Positions 62,965 to 64,000 of a DNA stretch of 64,000 nucleotides are shown here, in pieces (within the stretch, counting starts at the first letter, position 1; each line of letters opens with the position of its first letter). The DNA comes from Sphingobacterium faecale. Lineage in GTDB: Bacteria > Bacteroidota > Bacteroidia > Sphingobacteriales > Sphingobacteriaceae. The notes below the pieces were generated by a model. That model had not been told where the DNA came from and searched no databases. It was given only the letters and a program-made list of their open reading frames with translations. Made by a program: the position numbers and the translations under genes. The stretch lies in assembly GCF_016746095.1 (NCBI RefSeq), contig NZ_JAERTY010000007.1, positions 124,001 through 188,000 on the forward strand, written 5' to 3'.

Positions 62965-63813
62965 ATGAGAAAGATCAGTTTATTTGCCTTTACCATCGTG
63001 CTAGGGGTATTTTTGTTGTCCTTTGGTAGTAGCAAAGCGGCCAAAGATAGGCCTGAAGAGCGCCTTGGATGGAAATTAGGAGCGCAAGCTTATACTTTTC
63101 GCTTGTTTTCGTTTGCGGAAGCGTTAGGCAAGTTGGATAGCTGTAATCTAGGTTATGTCGAAGCTTTTCCCGGACAAACTATCGGTGCTGGAAGTACAGA
63201 AAAGATGGGGTATCAATTGTCTCCCGAGGGTAGGCGGCTTGTTAAAAAACTTTTAAAAGAAAAGGGCGTGACGCTGCACGCTTTTGGTGTAGTAGGAGCA
63301 AAAGATGCTGAGGAATGGGAGAAGGTTTTTGCTTTTGCTAAAGATATGGGGATTAAAGTGTTGACTGTAGAGCCATCTGATGCTCACTTAGACATCGTCT
63401 CTGGTCTTTGCGATAAATATCAGATCAAAGCGGCACTGCACAATCATCCTGAACCGTCAAAATATTGGAATCCGGAGGTGGTTTTGAAGTCACTCGAAGG
63501 TAGGAGTAAACTGATGGGAGCTGCAGCAGATGTTGGGCATTGGATGCGTTCTGGCTTGGATCCCGTGGCTTGTTTGAAACAATTGGAAGGACATATTATT
63601 CATCTCCATTTCAAGGATTTAAATGAGTTTGGGAATAAGAATGCTCACGATGTCCACTGGGGTACCGGTAAGTTACCTTTGCAGGCTGTTATAGATGAAT
63701 TGAAGCGGCAGAAGTTTAAAGGTATGCTTTCTGCGGAATATGAATATAACTGGAAAAACAGTAAAGAAGATGTTCGGTTGAGTGCAATAAATTTCAGAAA
63801 GCTGATAAAGTAA
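62965..63813 (+). CDS. Exported sugar-phosphate isomerase/epimerase-like TIM barrel
   Basis: 282 residues from ATG 62965, 31 nt after gltX. A signal peptide (about 1-25) precedes an AP-endonuclease-2/xylose-isomerase-like TIM barrel: LGAQAYTFRLFSFAEALGKL, metal-ligand candidates VEAFPGQ, KAALHNHPEPSKYW, AAADVGHWMRSG, HLHFKDL and SAEYEYNW. Such proteins are widespread in Bacteroidota next to sugar-degradation genes. The substrate is unknown, and the location in the periplasm is unusual for an isomerase. Confidence 0.9.
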   Translation: MRKISLFAFTIVLGVFLLSFGSSKAAKDRPEERLGWKLGAQAYTFRLFSFAEALGKLDSCNLGYVEAFPGQTIGAGSTEKMGYQLSPEGRRLVKKLLKEKGVTLHAFGVVGAKDAEEWEKVFAFAKDMGIKVLTVEPSDAHLDIVSGLCDKYQIKAALHNHPEPSKYWNPEVVLKSLEGRSKLMGAAADVGHWMRSGLDPVACLKQLEGHIIHLHFKDLNEFGNKNAHDVHWGTGKLPLQAVIDELKRQKFKGMLSAEYEYNWKNSKEDVRLSAINFRKLIK

Positions 63814-63815
63814 AT

Positions 63816-63845
63816 AAAAAAGGGGGGGGAAACCTCCCTTTTTTT
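63816..63845. terminator. Bidirectional terminator
   Basis: AAAAAAGGGGGG pairs with CCTCCCTTTTTT (one G-T) around GGAAA. A and T runs serve both strands; the minus-strand partial gene ends inside it. Confidence 0.8.
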
Positions 63846-64000
63846 ATTGGTATGTTTTCTCAATATTATCGGATAGCTCTTTGTTGTTTTCCAACATATA
63901 GGCTATACTCCTGATAACGCGGTTGTGCTTTTTGACAAATGGATTTTCTTCATTCCAGACGTAACCAGCGAGTACTGCACATACTTTCTCCTTAACGTCT
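63844..64000 (-). CDS. 3' end of an unidentified CDS (partial)
   Basis: About 51 residues enter from the right edge, reading VKEKVCAVLAGYVWNEENPF, then helical KHNRVIRSIAYMLENNKELS, and stop at 63844-63846 within the terminator hairpin. The fragment is helical and charged; no family recognised. Confidence 0.7.
   Translation of the reverse strand, partial: DVKEKVCAVLAGYVWNEENPFVKKHNRVIRSIAYMLENNKELSDNIEKTYQ

Overview
The window is a chromosomal segment of a Bacteroidota bacterium, most likely Sphingobacteriaceae (Sphingobacterium/Pedobacter-like). The reasons are: frequent TAnnTTTG -7 boxes and few Shine-Dalgarno sequences; a fused LpxC-FabZ; PorX, the PglZ-type response regulator of the type IX secretion system; a 482-aa GAPDH with an N-terminal extension; a YtxJ bacillithiol protein; and many SpII lipoproteins. 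The DNA is moderately AT-rich and densely coded. It has one tRNA (Glu-TTC), no rRNA, no CRISPR array and no intact insertion sequence. Species-level assignment is an inference.

Layout. 1-1031: the last codons of an upstream gene and its terminator, then an accessory patch of three tiny ORFs, two or three with double-glycine (GG) leaders of the bacteriocin/peptide-export type, and a small VanZ-like membrane protein that could be an immunity factor. 998-8234: mfd, an unknown helical protein, a TPR/transmembrane/HTH regulator, an AraC regulator coupled to a DUF983 protein. 8290-11602: a uxs-galE nucleotide-sugar operon divergent from waaA (Kdo transferase). 11669-17684: gap, hemW with an M1 peptidase, a PH-like membrane protein, an M23 endopeptidase. 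17817-24934: mutY-ssb, pheS with a degenerate Rieske-like lipoprotein and a TetR regulator, rlmD, two uncharacterised proteins and an OmpA lipoprotein. 25181-32179: miaB, sigma-54 activator, lptE, a TPR-like protein, secG, groES-groEL. 32263-36169: DUF2752 and GYF/CD225 membrane proteins, mtfA, then a gene-poor patch with an outer-membrane protein, a lipoprotein and apparently decayed sequence ending at tRNA-Glu. 36280-46526: GH20 hexosaminidase, ytxJ, unknown secreted proteins, ribH, a TPR membrane protein, a CapD/WbpM-type sugar dehydratase, alanine dehydrogenase, a secreted esterase, an orphan ABC ATPase. 46582-50725: an ECF sigma factor, a putative anti-sigma factor and an outer-membrane protein, then tsaE and porX. 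50979-57477: HD phosphohydrolase, lpxD, lpxC-fabZ, lpxA, an ABC ATPase, efp, 5-formyl-THF cyclo-ligase. 57537-64000: FucP-like sugar transporter, histidine kinase-DinB-thioesterase operon, gltX, a secreted TIM-barrel sugar isomerase, and the end of an unknown gene.

Together the genes point to envelope building (lipid A, Kdo, LptE, nucleotide sugars, OmpA), type IX secretion control and core translation/repair. The accessory signals most worth following are the GG-leader peptide patch at the left end and a recurrent promoter geometry in which TAnnTTTG lies only 3-7 nt before the start codon, predicting leaderless transcripts.
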